From the IMG/VR virus record IMGVR_UViG_3300012270_000003, positions 1-49,286 of that record: a stretch of 49,286 nt of DNA; one strand, given 5' to 3'. This stretch comes from a virus. The notes under the pieces were generated by a model. It was given only the letters and a program-made list of their open reading frames with translations, did no database searches and was not told where the DNA came from. Shown one piece after another: positions 29,438-36,586 of the stretch. Position 1 is the first letter of the stretch. The number at the start of each line of letters is the position of its first letter. A program made the translations under genes and the position numbers.

Positions 29438-29751
29438 AAAGTAACCTCAATTTTTTCAGGCTCTTCATCAAGCAAAGTTGGTTTTATGGTGTTATACCAC
29501 TCCTCCGTTACATTGTCTAACATATCATCTATCGATTCTAACGCTTCTTTAAGCTTCTGCCTTTTCTGTTTAGAAAAGACTTTACAGTTAATCCCTTTGT
29601 CTTCATACTCATCTTTGTCGAAGAATATATTAGGGTCTACTACTTCAAATCCTAAATTAGTTAATTGGTTGATGCAGTAATTATCAAATTCTTTATTGTA
29701 ATCACTTATACACCGAGCATAATAAACTTTCTTACATTTTGATTTGCTCAT
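29434..29751 (-). CDS. Small protein resembling the start of nucleoside deoxyribosyltransferase-like phage proteins
   Basis: 105 residues. The opening (CKKVYYARCISDYNKEFDNY, then LTNLGFEVVDPN) follows a pattern I associate with phage proteins of the nucleoside 2-deoxyribosyltransferase-like fold: a first beta strand ending Y-A-R, a helix, and G-F-E-V-(V/I)-(D/N)-P. After residue 40 the expected catalytic Asp/Glu region is not recognisable; the rest is a charged helix (KQKRQKLKEALESIDDML). It may be divergent or truncated. A strong ribosome site, AAAGGAGATAT directly before ATG, lies inside the end of the kinase remnant upstream. Its end is coupled to the membrane microprotein. Confidence 0.5.
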   Translation of the reverse strand: MSKSKCKKVYYARCISDYNKEFDNYCINQLTNLGFEVVDPNIFFDKDEYEDKGINCKVFSKQKRQKLKEALESIDDMLDNVTEEWYNTIKPTLLDEEPEKIEVTL

Positions 29752-29878
29752 ATATCTCCTTTACTTTGATTAATAAATCGCCTAACTCATCTGCTTCAGG
29801 TTTAACATCTAAATACTGTATCATTGTAGCTACAGTATCTTTACCAGATCCTATTTTACCGCTTATTGCTATTATCAT
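29732..29878 (-). CDS. Truncated dNMP kinase remnant (P-loop only)
   Basis: 48 residues from ATG 29878 (overlapping the upstream TGA by 4 bases) to TAA at 29732. The start MIIAISGKIGSGKDTVATMI is an excellent match to the N-terminus of phage deoxynucleoside monophosphate kinases (T4 gp1-like) with Walker A GKIGSGKDT. The remaining 28 residues do not form the nucleotide-binding core, which normally needs some 200 residues. It is therefore a stump of a once longer gene, or a microprotein made from its P-loop. It overlaps the next gene by 20 bases and contains that gene's Shine-Dalgarno sequence, which may explain why it has not been lost. Confidence 0.55.
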   Translation of the reverse strand: MIIAISGKIGSGKDTVATMIQYLDVKPEADELGDLLIKVKEIYEQIKM

Positions 29879-30048
29879 ATTATTACCATTAATTCTTTTT
29901 TAAGTGTGTTGTACTCTTCAATAATGAAGACCTCATCTTCATCTGTTTCAAATCCTTTTTCTTGCAAGAGCTCTACCACTTGTTTCTTAGTGGTAGCCCT
30001 TACAATAGCAGTTTGAGAACTATTTACTTTTACTCCATAAAGTTTCAT
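29875..30048 (-). CDS. Small protein of unknown function (57 residues)
   Basis: Reads MKLYGVKVNSSQTAIVRATT, continues KKQVVELLQEKGFETDEDEV and ends KKELMVII. A beta-strand start, an amphipathic helix and a second strand suggest a compact alpha/beta fold, similar in look to small phage proteins that modify host enzymes, but no family is recognised. Its TGA overlaps the ATG of the dNMP-kinase remnant, and it begins 3 bases after the previous stop. The tight fit on both sides supports it being real. Confidence 0.55.
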   Translation of the reverse strand: MKLYGVKVNSSQTAIVRATTKKQVVELLQEKGFETDEDEVFIIEEYNTLKKELMVII

Positions 30049-30051
30049 AGA

Positions 30052-30528
30052 TTACTCCGTAAAGTCTTCCATGATATGCTTTAGATTTTTAACAATCAGG
30101 TGTTGCTGTCTTTTTTGAAGCTCTAACAGCCTGTTTTTCTTACGTAAAGCTATAGCAAGATCATCAATCCAGCTTTCTAAGATGAAGTCTGACATTGTTA
30201 ATACAGCTTTTGGGTCAAATTTAACAGGGGTAGCAATATCAAAATCTGAAGTATCTGAATTGATAAGCCTTCCCATTACCAAAGAAACACCAACTTCTTC
30301 TTTATACCTGTCTTCAGGGCTACAAATAGCTACTTTTACTTTACCTGAAATTGTATTTACACCATCATCGTGTTCTTCATAGTCTAAACCTACTCCAAGA
30401 GTTACTTTATACCCTTCTATATTTAAAGAGTACGCAGTGATTGATAAGGTATCTGTTACATGTATATGGTCAAGGAAAATCGCTTCTCTCCCTGTTGTCA
30501 TCGTTATTACTTGTTTTTTACTTAGCAT
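30052..30528 (-). CDS. Unknown acidic protein
   Basis: 158 residues with the start at ATG 30528; an upstream ATG at 30555 would overlap the preceding gene by 23 bases. The central part is beta-rich (TLSITAYSLNIEGYKVTLGV; KVKVAICSPEDRYKEEVGV) and the C-terminal 50 residues are a basic helix (ALRKKNRLLELQKRQQHLIV). No motif is recognised. Within the accessory cluster it shares the LINSD-type segment (GRLINSDTSDFDI) with the 29047-29358 product (GRLINSESIELEF), possibly a distant relationship or chance. Confidence 0.55.
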   Translation of the reverse strand: MLSKKQVITMTTGREAIFLDHIHVTDTLSITAYSLNIEGYKVTLGVGLDYEEHDDGVNTISGKVKVAICSPEDRYKEEVGVSLVMGRLINSDTSDFDIATPVKFDPKAVLTMSDFILESWIDDLAIALRKKNRLLELQKRQQHLIVKNLKHIMEDFTE

Positions 30529-30532
30529 TGTA

Positions 30533-30784
30533 TTAGTTATTTTGAATGATAGCACAGGAATCTACTACCTGTACTAAATTAAATTGTTTTATTGCTTGTT
30601 CTACTCCATTACATCTCTGCTTGCTAAAATCATGTACAATAACAATAGGAATGTGGGAAGTAGCTTTAAGCGCTTCAGCTCCAAAATTAGCAGATAGTTT
30701 TCCTTTAGCTGTTTCTATTTCTGTATCTAACCGTCCTGTAGGCTCATAAGGTCCATCAGGAGATTCAGTTATTGTTATCTTCAT
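30533..30784 (-). CDS. Unknown small alpha/beta protein
   Basis: 83 residues. Short strands (MKITITESPDGPYEP; IPIVIVHDF) alternate with helices (GVEQAIKQFNLV), ending in a strand with one cysteine (DSCAIIQNN). It overlaps the upstream zinc-finger gene by 20 bases. No enzyme motif is visible and the family is not recognised. Codon use and AT content match the neighbours, so it is a credible gene of the accessory cluster. Confidence 0.5.
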   Translation of the reverse strand: MKITITESPDGPYEPTGRLDTEIETAKGKLSANFGAEALKATSHIPIVIVHDFSKQRCNGVEQAIKQFNLVQVVDSCAIIQNN

Positions 30785-30959
30785 TGTCTTCTATTTTTAA
30801 AAGATTACGTGTTTTACCAAAATCTCTTGGCTCTGTTACTTCTTTTACTTCACCACATAGTCCACACTCACGTATGTTGACTGTAACTATGTGTCCTTCT
30901 GGAACTCTTGCTCCTCTTTTTTCTGCACAGTCAAAACATACCCAAGCTGGTTCTTTCAT
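30765..30959 (-). CDS. Small zinc-finger protein (CxxC...CxxC)
   Basis: 64 residues from ATG 30959, which shares one base with the upstream stop (TGATG); a longer start at 31010 overlaps the phosphatase gene and is unlikely. Two CxxC pairs (WVCFDCAEKRG and RECGLCGEV) form a four-cysteine zinc-binding site, followed by VTEPRDFG. I recognise this 'zinc finger plus VTEPRDFG' pattern as a recurrent small phage protein family of unknown function. The C-terminal tail is Asp/Asn/Glu-rich. It probably binds nucleic acid or a protein partner and is translated together with the phosphatase. Confidence 0.65.
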   Translation of the reverse strand: MKEPAWVCFDCAEKRGARVPEGHIVTVNIRECGLCGEVKEVTEPRDFGKTRNLLKIEDNEDNNN

Positions 30960-31426
30960 CAGAAGTCTCCTTCTGCGCAATGAAGACAAGTTAATCCTTC
31001 TTCTCTCCACATATTAACAACCTTATTACGATCATCAACCACAAAAAGAATTTGGTTCTTAGAGATTTTCTCTGTTTCAAGGAGTTCTTCTAACCATTGT
31101 TTCTTTAGGTCTTGGTCAGGAGTAAAGTCTCCATCTCTTCGCATGATAAAAATATCAGGAAGTACTATATAATGACGTCTGAACCATTTTTCAGTTGCAT
31201 CCTTAGTAATATCAGAACGCCCGCTAAATATTACAGTCTTAAATCCTGACTGAAGACGAAATACATGGTAGAGAGTTACAATACTTTCTACAGGAGAATC
31301 TAAGTCTATATTACGAGGATCAAAAAAGACTCCCCAATGGATCTCTCCGTTATCTTTTAATGCTTTCTTTCGGCGCAATTCTATATCTGCAAGAGTACCG
31401 TCTAAATCGAATATAACGTATTTCAT
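30959..31426 (-). CDS. HAD-family phosphatase, PseT (polynucleotide 3'-phosphatase)-like
   Basis: 155 residues with the start at ATG 31426 (ATGA overlap with the upstream gene). HAD motifs occur in order: IFDLDGTLAD (nucleophile Asp and acid/base Asp), VIFSGRSD, a Lys in DQDLKKQWLEE, and FVVDDRNKVVNMWR, ending GLTCLHCAEGDF. The R-x-DGD and 'W..GL.C....GD(F/Y)' endings match the phosphatase half of T4 polynucleotide kinase. The kinase half (P-loop) is absent. It probably removes 3'-phosphates from nucleic acid or dephosphorylates nucleotides; the substrate cannot be decided here. Confidence 0.75.
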   Translation of the reverse strand: MKYVIFDLDGTLADIELRRKKALKDNGEIHWGVFFDPRNIDLDSPVESIVTLYHVFRLQSGFKTVIFSGRSDITKDATEKWFRRHYIVLPDIFIMRRDGDFTPDQDLKKQWLEELLETEKISKNQILFVVDDRNKVVNMWREEGLTCLHCAEGDF

Positions 31427-31641
31427 ATATCTAAATCTTCTTTTATTTGTTCCCAACGAGTATCCCAAGACAATAACATATTATCTAAGTCTCGCTCCAT
31501 GGTGGTTAATCTTTCAGTTTCATTAGGATGCAATGCCTCAGTGTTATGAACCATGCCTCTTATATTATTTCTCAATCCTTTAACTCTGCCTTTAAATGAG
31601 TTACGGTGTTGGGAAATTACTTGTAGTTTTGATTTGCTCAT
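31423..31641 (-). CDS. Small helical protein of unknown function
   Basis: 72 residues, mostly one long helix. The N-terminus is basic (MSKSKLQVISQHRNSFKGRV) and the C-terminus acidic with a heptad pattern (ERLTTMERDLDNMLLSWDTR). It begins with the same MSKSK as the product at 29434-29751. It overlaps the start of the phosphatase gene (ATGA), so the two may act together. No domain is recognised. Confidence 0.55.
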   Translation of the reverse strand: MSKSKLQVISQHRNSFKGRVKGLRNNIRGMVHNTEALHPNETERLTTMERDLDNMLLSWDTRWEQIKEDLDI

Positions 31642-31651
31642 TGTAATAGGT

Positions 31652-32257
31652 TTAAAGGTTTAAAACAGTTCTAAGATCAAGTTTTCGTGCCAATTTTTTG
31701 TGTATTTCTACAAACTCATTGGCAACCTGATCTTCTTTCATATTTAACAGTTCACTAATACGAGCAAGCAAAGCGCCATCTTCATTATTATGATGAACAA
31801 GTTCTTTACTACTTCCTAACTTCTCTGGATCTTGCCCAGAAAAAAGAAACCATTCAATTTTCATTGCAAGTAAATCATTATCTGAAACTTCTTGAGGAAG
31901 ATCATTTAAACAGTGAGGAACTTGTAACTTGTTTTTAATAGCATCTGCACACTTAGCGTACAAAGAATTATAATCGGGAAGTAGTTTTCTTAAAGGGCTT
32001 GGAACATCTTTCATATACGCTTTAGCATTATCATGATGAAGGGCTGTATATTGAAATTCTTCAGGTTCTTGATCTCTGAGTGTGAGAAATTGAACCAACA
32101 AAGCATGTTGTAAGATGCTCCAGTGGCTTCGAAGTGTATTGTTAAAGCGTTGTTCCCGGCTTAAAATTTGAGTGATGTCAGAAAACTTTATCATAGAATC
32201 GTTAGGATTCTTATAATAATAACGACTTCCTGAAGGCATATAAACATATGGATTCAT
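31652..32257 (-). CDS. HD-domain nucleotide phosphohydrolase (YfbR-like)
   Basis: 201 residues. HD motif residues are visible as His51 (SILQHALLV), His75-Asp76 (ALHHDNAKAY) and Asp84, followed by VPSPLRKLLP, the 'D.P.P.K' element of the YfbR/5'-deoxynucleotidase group. These residues coordinate the metal that hydrolyses dNMPs or related nucleotides. Lys79 replaces the Glu often seen after HD, so the substrate may differ. Start codon and upstream stop share a base (TGATG) with the MazG-like gene, making a two-gene nucleotide-pool unit. Confidence 0.7.
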   Translation of the reverse strand: MNPYVYMPSGSRYYYKNPNDSMIKFSDITQILSREQRFNNTLRSHWSILQHALLVQFLTLRDQEPEEFQYTALHHDNAKAYMKDVPSPLRKLLPDYNSLYAKCADAIKNKLQVPHCLNDLPQEVSDNDLLAMKIEWFLFSGQDPEKLGSSKELVHHNNEDGALLARISELLNMKEDQVANEFVEIHKKLARKLDLRTVLNL

Positions 32258-32772
32258 CAGTATTTCTTACCTCCATGCATTCTTGAACGCTGATCATTGT
32301 ATCTCATTTTCAGCTTGACATGTTCTTCAAGGTCTATATCGTTTTCTTTACAGAATACAATGATAGAACTCGCTGCTGATTTTAATTGATAACGTCCAAG
32401 CATTTTAGCAATAGAGAACATGCTTTCTGCAAACGTACCATTAAATTCAACATTAACGACATTAAGTTGGAAAGCTTTTCCTTCTTTATAGTAGAAGTAG
32501 TCTAACAGACGAATAAACGCATCTGCAAGTTCATCTTCTACACTGTCTTTAATAGTAGCTTCGAATATTTGAGACTCTTCAATAGCACCTACAGCAACTT
32601 CCTGATAATACATATCAAGTTTTGCTCGTCTATCGTGTCTGTCTGCTTCTACTGCCTCTGCTATCTCTGTAAGTACCAGCATAAGAATTTCATCAGAAGG
32701 TCGGAAATGGTCCCACCATCCTTTTTCTTTGGCTGTTTGATAAATTTGGTATGCTAATTTGGTGTAATTCAT
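32257..32772 (-). CDS. MazG-like nucleotide pyrophosphohydrolase
   Basis: 171 residues. The all-alpha NTP pyrophosphatase signature is present: LTEIAEAVEADRHDRRAK (ExxE-type first motif), then SVEDELADAFIRLLDYF (ExxD) about 40 residues later, with KLKMRYNDQRSRMHGGKKY at the end supplying the Lys/Asn/Arg substrate contacts. This family hydrolyses (d)NTPs to monophosphates, or lowers alarmone levels in phage infection. Coupled to the HD hydrolase by TGATG, it would generate monophosphates that the HD enzyme could dephosphorylate. The exact nucleotide cannot be told. Confidence 0.75.
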   Translation of the reverse strand: MNYTKLAYQIYQTAKEKGWWDHFRPSDEILMLVLTEIAEAVEADRHDRRAKLDMYYQEVAVGAIEESQIFEATIKDSVEDELADAFIRLLDYFYYKEGKAFQLNVVNVEFNGTFAESMFSIAKMLGRYQLKSAASSIIVFCKENDIDLEEHVKLKMRYNDQRSRMHGGKKY

Positions 32773-32783
32773 ATAATTTATAT

Positions 32784-33314
32784 TTAATAGTTGATGGAAA
32801 ATTTACAAGAGGAAAAGGAATTATAGTTGGTGGAACCTCTGGTACTTGTAATTTTTTCAATAGTTAAAACTTGAGAATAAGTAGGAATTTGATGAATAAT
32901 ATGAAATGAATAGTGAGTCAAAGGTGACTCTGCTATACTATACTTACATACTAATCCATAATGTCTTGAGGTCATACGTGTACTGAGGTTCTGTAATTCT
33001 TGAATAACCACTTCTATTTCTGGTGTTGTATCTGTACGTACAGAATAATGAAGAGATATGTCATTATAGTATGCCTCAATAGCATCTGCTACTTCAGGAT
33101 CTGCTGTAACCTTCGTATCTGTTAATAACTCATAAACTTCATCATCTTTTGTAGTTTCTACAAACTCTTCCCAGTTTTCTTCTGTAAAATGGACATTATC
33201 TAAAATCCCAATAGAAGATAAAGAAGAAGGGGGCGTATTGTCCCTTCTTTCTATCTTATAACTATTCGTAGATTTCGATGAGTCTTGCTCTTCGGTGTTC
33301 GTCAGTTTCAACAT
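32784..33314 (-). CDS. Unknown protein downstream of rIIB
   Basis: 176 residues. The first 40 are Ser/Thr/Asn-rich and probably disordered; then an acidic part (EENWEEFVETTKDDEVYELL), a helical part, and a beta-rich C-terminus (YSIAESPLTHYSFHIIHQIP). No motif is recognised. ATG 33314 lies 53 bases inside the end of rIIB in another frame, and no convenient later start exists before the conserved-looking acidic part. It is probably translated from the rII message. Confidence 0.55.
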   Translation of the reverse strand: MLKLTNTEEQDSSKSTNSYKIERRDNTPPSSLSSIGILDNVHFTEENWEEFVETTKDDEVYELLTDTKVTADPEVADAIEAYYNDISLHYSVRTDTTPEIEVVIQELQNLSTRMTSRHYGLVCKYSIAESPLTHYSFHIIHQIPTYSQVLTIEKITSTRGSTNYNSFSSCKFSINY

Positions 33315-34407
33315 CGTCTTTTGTGTATTTATTAGAAACTTTTAGGTTAGACAGGATTTCTTCTATCTCTTCTTTCTCATAATTGAGGTAATCATCTTCA
33401 AAATAACTACTTTCAATTTCTTCCCAATGGTCTTTACCTTCAGCAATAACAACATAAGGATAATACTCACAGCAACGAATCTTAGAACGATCGTGCTTAG
33501 GAAGTGCAACAATATTCATTGGATTAACCAAGCACGCAAGTACTCGTTCTTCTCCGCCGAATCCAAACTCTTTTACATAGTCATGAGCTCCAATATGAAG
33601 TCCTGTAGAACAGGCATTCGATATATTAGGATCACACTTATCACGAGGCATGGTTACAGGTTCTCCAAGACGAATCTTGTTTCCGTAATCTCCTTCTCTA
33701 TAGTGAGGTTCGTAATACACATCTGATTCAGAAATGAGTATATCCAAACTATCATGGAGTGTTTGAAGATCTCCAATAGAGCCTTTTACTTCATCAGGAG
33801 CAGGAGTATTTTTTCCATAACAGTCTACTATATCATAGCCTTCTTCTGTCTCGACTACAGCATACTTTTTAGGAGCCTTTTTCCATTTCTTAATCTTCAT
33901 GTACTCTTTAGATATGAAATTAACCATATCGTCTGTAGTTGCTCTTTCTCTTTTCCTGCTTACAGATTTGTAAAGCAGCGCGTAACCGTTGTCTGTAATG
34001 GTTACACCAAACTTCTTAACATAATGAAAGAATCCTTGACGAGCTTTTGCGTTAGGGTTAGCTGCACACAGCTTCCAGAAATTAATAAATGCTTCCAATG
34101 GATAATCATTGTTTGCATAATCTATAATCATTTCTGCAAGTTCTGAAGGCATTGGAATTCCTTCCATACCTTTGAGGTAAAATAATCCATTACCGTCTTC
34201 GACAATAATATCATTATGCAATACAGTATTGATTTTAGCTATTGTGCTTTCAAGGGTCTTAAAATTCTCTTCTGTAGGATCTGCTTTATAGGTGATAGCA
34301 GCTTCGAATATTTCTTTAGCCCTCTCACTTTGAAACATGTAATGTTTGCCTCCTATAATAATAGAAAGGTCTTCGTTATTTTTAAACGCTATTACTTTTT
34401 TCTTCAT
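33262..34407 (-). CDS. rIIB: rIIB-like protein
   Basis: 381 residues. The C-terminal half has the rIIB hallmark: CSTGLHIGAHDYVKEFG, then VLACLVNPMNIVALPKHD and KIRCCEYYPYVVI. The N-terminal part contains the segment 'FWKLCAANPNAKARQGFFHY' found in phage rIIB homologues. It overlaps the end of rIIA by 26 bases, the usual rIIA-rIIB order. In T4 the pair protects against RexAB and associates with membranes; the role in crAss-like phages is unknown. The gene ends with TAG, with an in-frame TAA two codons further on. Confidence 0.8.
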   Translation of the reverse strand: MKKKVIAFKNNEDLSIIIGGKHYMFQSERAKEIFEAAITYKADPTEENFKTLESTIAKINTVLHNDIIVEDGNGLFYLKGMEGIPMPSELAEMIIDYANNDYPLEAFINFWKLCAANPNAKARQGFFHYVKKFGVTITDNGYALLYKSVSRKRERATTDDMVNFISKEYMKIKKWKKAPKKYAVVETEEGYDIVDCYGKNTPAPDEVKGSIGDLQTLHDSLDILISESDVYYEPHYREGDYGNKIRLGEPVTMPRDKCDPNISNACSTGLHIGAHDYVKEFGFGGEERVLACLVNPMNIVALPKHDRSKIRCCEYYPYVVIAEGKDHWEEIESSYFEDDYLNYEKEEIEEILSNLKVSNKYTKDDVETDEHRRARLIEIYE

Positions 34408-36586
34408 AGTTTTTTAGATATAGTTTAGTAATTAAAATTGGATTAACATTGTGATATTTGCAAGATTGTTTATACTCTTCAAGATATTCTTTAGGAACAT
34501 CTGACACCCATTGTACATAGTTTTTCATAGGATACTTTAAAAACATGCCTATCTCTACATATAAACCATCGATCTCTTCTTGGTCCGGTTCATTTGGTGT
34601 AACATATGAAGGTACTGTTTGATTGAACCTTGAAAGTTTCTCCATTAATTTAGAATATCCAGGAAGCTGTACAAATTTATGTTTTATCTCTTCGAAGTAT
34701 TGATTGATATTATATTTATCGCCTATCCTACTAAACGGACGCTTATTACCTGCTTTTTTACAGTAAACTGCCGTATCAGGAAGTTCTTCCTTAATAACAC
34801 GTTCGTTTTTCTTAGAGATTTGAATAACCTCTATCTTGAGATTTCTACGTCGATATTCTCTACCTAAGATGCTTATCAGATCTCTTAATAACTTACGGTC
34901 ATCGTGAAAACCATAAATTACCATTCTGGTTCCAAACCGTTCTTTAAGTTTAGAGCCTTGAGTTTTATCCCTAGTGAAGGACGTATTAGCATGAGCGTGC
35001 ATGAAATTAAACTTCTCTTTCTGTCTCTGAAGTTTTTCTTCATGACGTTTATCCCACTCTTCTTTAAACGCATCTGAAATGGTGATAGAGTCAAGCTTAG
35101 TCATGCCAATAGTACACTGGTCATAAAGATCTCTGTAGAGTTCTTTTGCTTTTGCTATCATTTTTTGCCTTTTTTCTTTTGGCGTTTTAAAAGGGTAGTA
35201 ATAAAAATCATAGCTTGCTGCTAACTGAAGAAGATATTTTCTGTTTCCTTTCCAACTGTAATCACGTCGTTTAACAATAATACAACCATCAGGATATTCT
35301 TTTTTCAGATACGCTCTCATCAAAGAACTGACTTGAGCATTGGTATCTGCTATAATCCATTTACAGTCTTTGGTATAATTATAAACAGCTCCCATTTGCC
35401 AGGAAGATGTTGAAAGGTAGCGTTCTCCTGAAGAAATAGTATAAAAAGTACGTAACACAATATCGATATAAGCTTTCTGAGATTCTACGTCAAGAGGCGT
35501 ATATTTAGGATGTGTTACTTTCGTCTTCACAAAACGATTAATCTTGATTTTGTATTCCGTATCATCTGTTTTATGGATGACTATTTCATTATTTGAGGTT
35601 TGTTTCTTCTCATACAGATCTTTCAGAGATGAAATTGCATCCCATTGCTCATTTATTTTAGCCTGAAAATAATCCTTGACTTGGAAAAACCTATCTTGAA
35701 TAGCTTTAACGGTCTTAGATGTATATTCCACCGATTCTCTGTTCCATACCACAGGAATCTCTCCTATGTCAAAAAACAAACCTATACTACAGTTTAGACT
35801 ATGATCTATTTCAGGAAGAGCACTTACATTAAGAGGATAACTTACCTTTCCTAAACAAAGGTCTATCTTACGATTTATCTCTGTAGAATGAGCTACACCA
35901 TCTACAGGTTTATCAAAACGAATGATATACCCTTTACCTTTAATAATGGTGTAATCATTACTAACATTGCAATTCGTATATGAAATGCCTTCAAAATAAC
36001 GAAGACTTTTCTGAATCGATGAACGAAATGAATAAATATCCCCCTCCTTTATATTAACACGAACCGTTGTACCATTTTGCCTGTCTGTAGGTTCTTCAGC
36101 TAATTTAGTAATACTTGGTCGCTTTTCTCCTTTATGAATAGCATAATGATAGCGCGTACCATCAACATATGTAATAAGTTCAAACATATTATTGTAACCT
36201 AAAGGAGATTTAGCTCCAAAACCAAAAGCACCTATCGAATCGTTAGTTTCTCGTTTTGTAGACTTACCAAATTTACTATAGATCTCTTTCATTATTTTAG
36301 GAGAAATGCCTGTACCAAAATCACGAACAATAAACATATCAGAAGTTCCTGTAAGGTCACTTCGTTCTGTGATTTCAACTTCAACATCTCCTTTATACCC
36401 TGCATCTACGTGGGCATCAAACGCATTAGAAACAATTTCCCTAACGATAGAATCAATGGGATTTGCATAGTTAATGAAAGACTTAAATATTAACCAATCA
36501 TCTTCTTTATCTATACTAAACTCCAGCGATTCTTCTTCGTCAAGAAGCGTTTCTACCTTGTTGTCTTCAAATTTATCAAATTTCAT
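34382..36586 (-). CDS. rIIA: rIIA-like GHKL ATPase
   Basis: 734 residues. A GHKL (gyrase/Hsp90/histidine kinase/MutL) ATP-binding fold is plain: N-box REIVSNAFDAH at 49-59, G1 motif DFGTGIS at 89-95, G2-type motif IGAFGFGAKSPLGY near 118-131, and a threonine strand GTTVRVNI further on. The long C-terminal part is basic and helical. This is the T4 rIIA architecture. Sitting directly before rIIB and overlapping UNG by 11 bases supports it. It probably acts as an ATP-dependent clamp in membrane or DNA protection during infection; details are inferred. Confidence 0.85.
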   Translation of the reverse strand: MKFDKFEDNKVETLLDEEESLEFSIDKEDDWLIFKSFINYANPIDSIVREIVSNAFDAHVDAGYKGDVEVEITERSDLTGTSDMFIVRDFGTGISPKIMKEIYSKFGKSTKRETNDSIGAFGFGAKSPLGYNNMFELITYVDGTRYHYAIHKGEKRPSITKLAEEPTDRQNGTTVRVNIKEGDIYSFRSSIQKSLRYFEGISYTNCNVSNDYTIIKGKGYIIRFDKPVDGVAHSTEINRKIDLCLGKVSYPLNVSALPEIDHSLNCSIGLFFDIGEIPVVWNRESVEYTSKTVKAIQDRFFQVKDYFQAKINEQWDAISSLKDLYEKKQTSNNEIVIHKTDDTEYKIKINRFVKTKVTHPKYTPLDVESQKAYIDIVLRTFYTISSGERYLSTSSWQMGAVYNYTKDCKWIIADTNAQVSSLMRAYLKKEYPDGCIIVKRRDYSWKGNRKYLLQLAASYDFYYYPFKTPKEKRQKMIAKAKELYRDLYDQCTIGMTKLDSITISDAFKEEWDKRHEEKLQRQKEKFNFMHAHANTSFTRDKTQGSKLKERFGTRMVIYGFHDDRKLLRDLISILGREYRRRNLKIEVIQISKKNERVIKEELPDTAVYCKKAGNKRPFSRIGDKYNINQYFEEIKHKFVQLPGYSKLMEKLSRFNQTVPSYVTPNEPDQEEIDGLYVEIGMFLKYPMKNYVQWVSDVPKEYLEEYKQSCKYHNVNPILITKLYLKNYEEKSNSV

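Noticed and set aside
29383-29454. 10-bp inverted repeat AAAATTGAGG/CCTCAATTTT as an operator or terminator
   Set aside because: The arms are 52 bases apart and lie in coding sequence; no nearby T tract in a useful place. Kept only as a curiosity.
33754-34146. Plus-strand ORF of 130 residues
   Set aside because: Antisense of rIIB, whose homology is clear; hydrophobic content comes from complementing charged codons.
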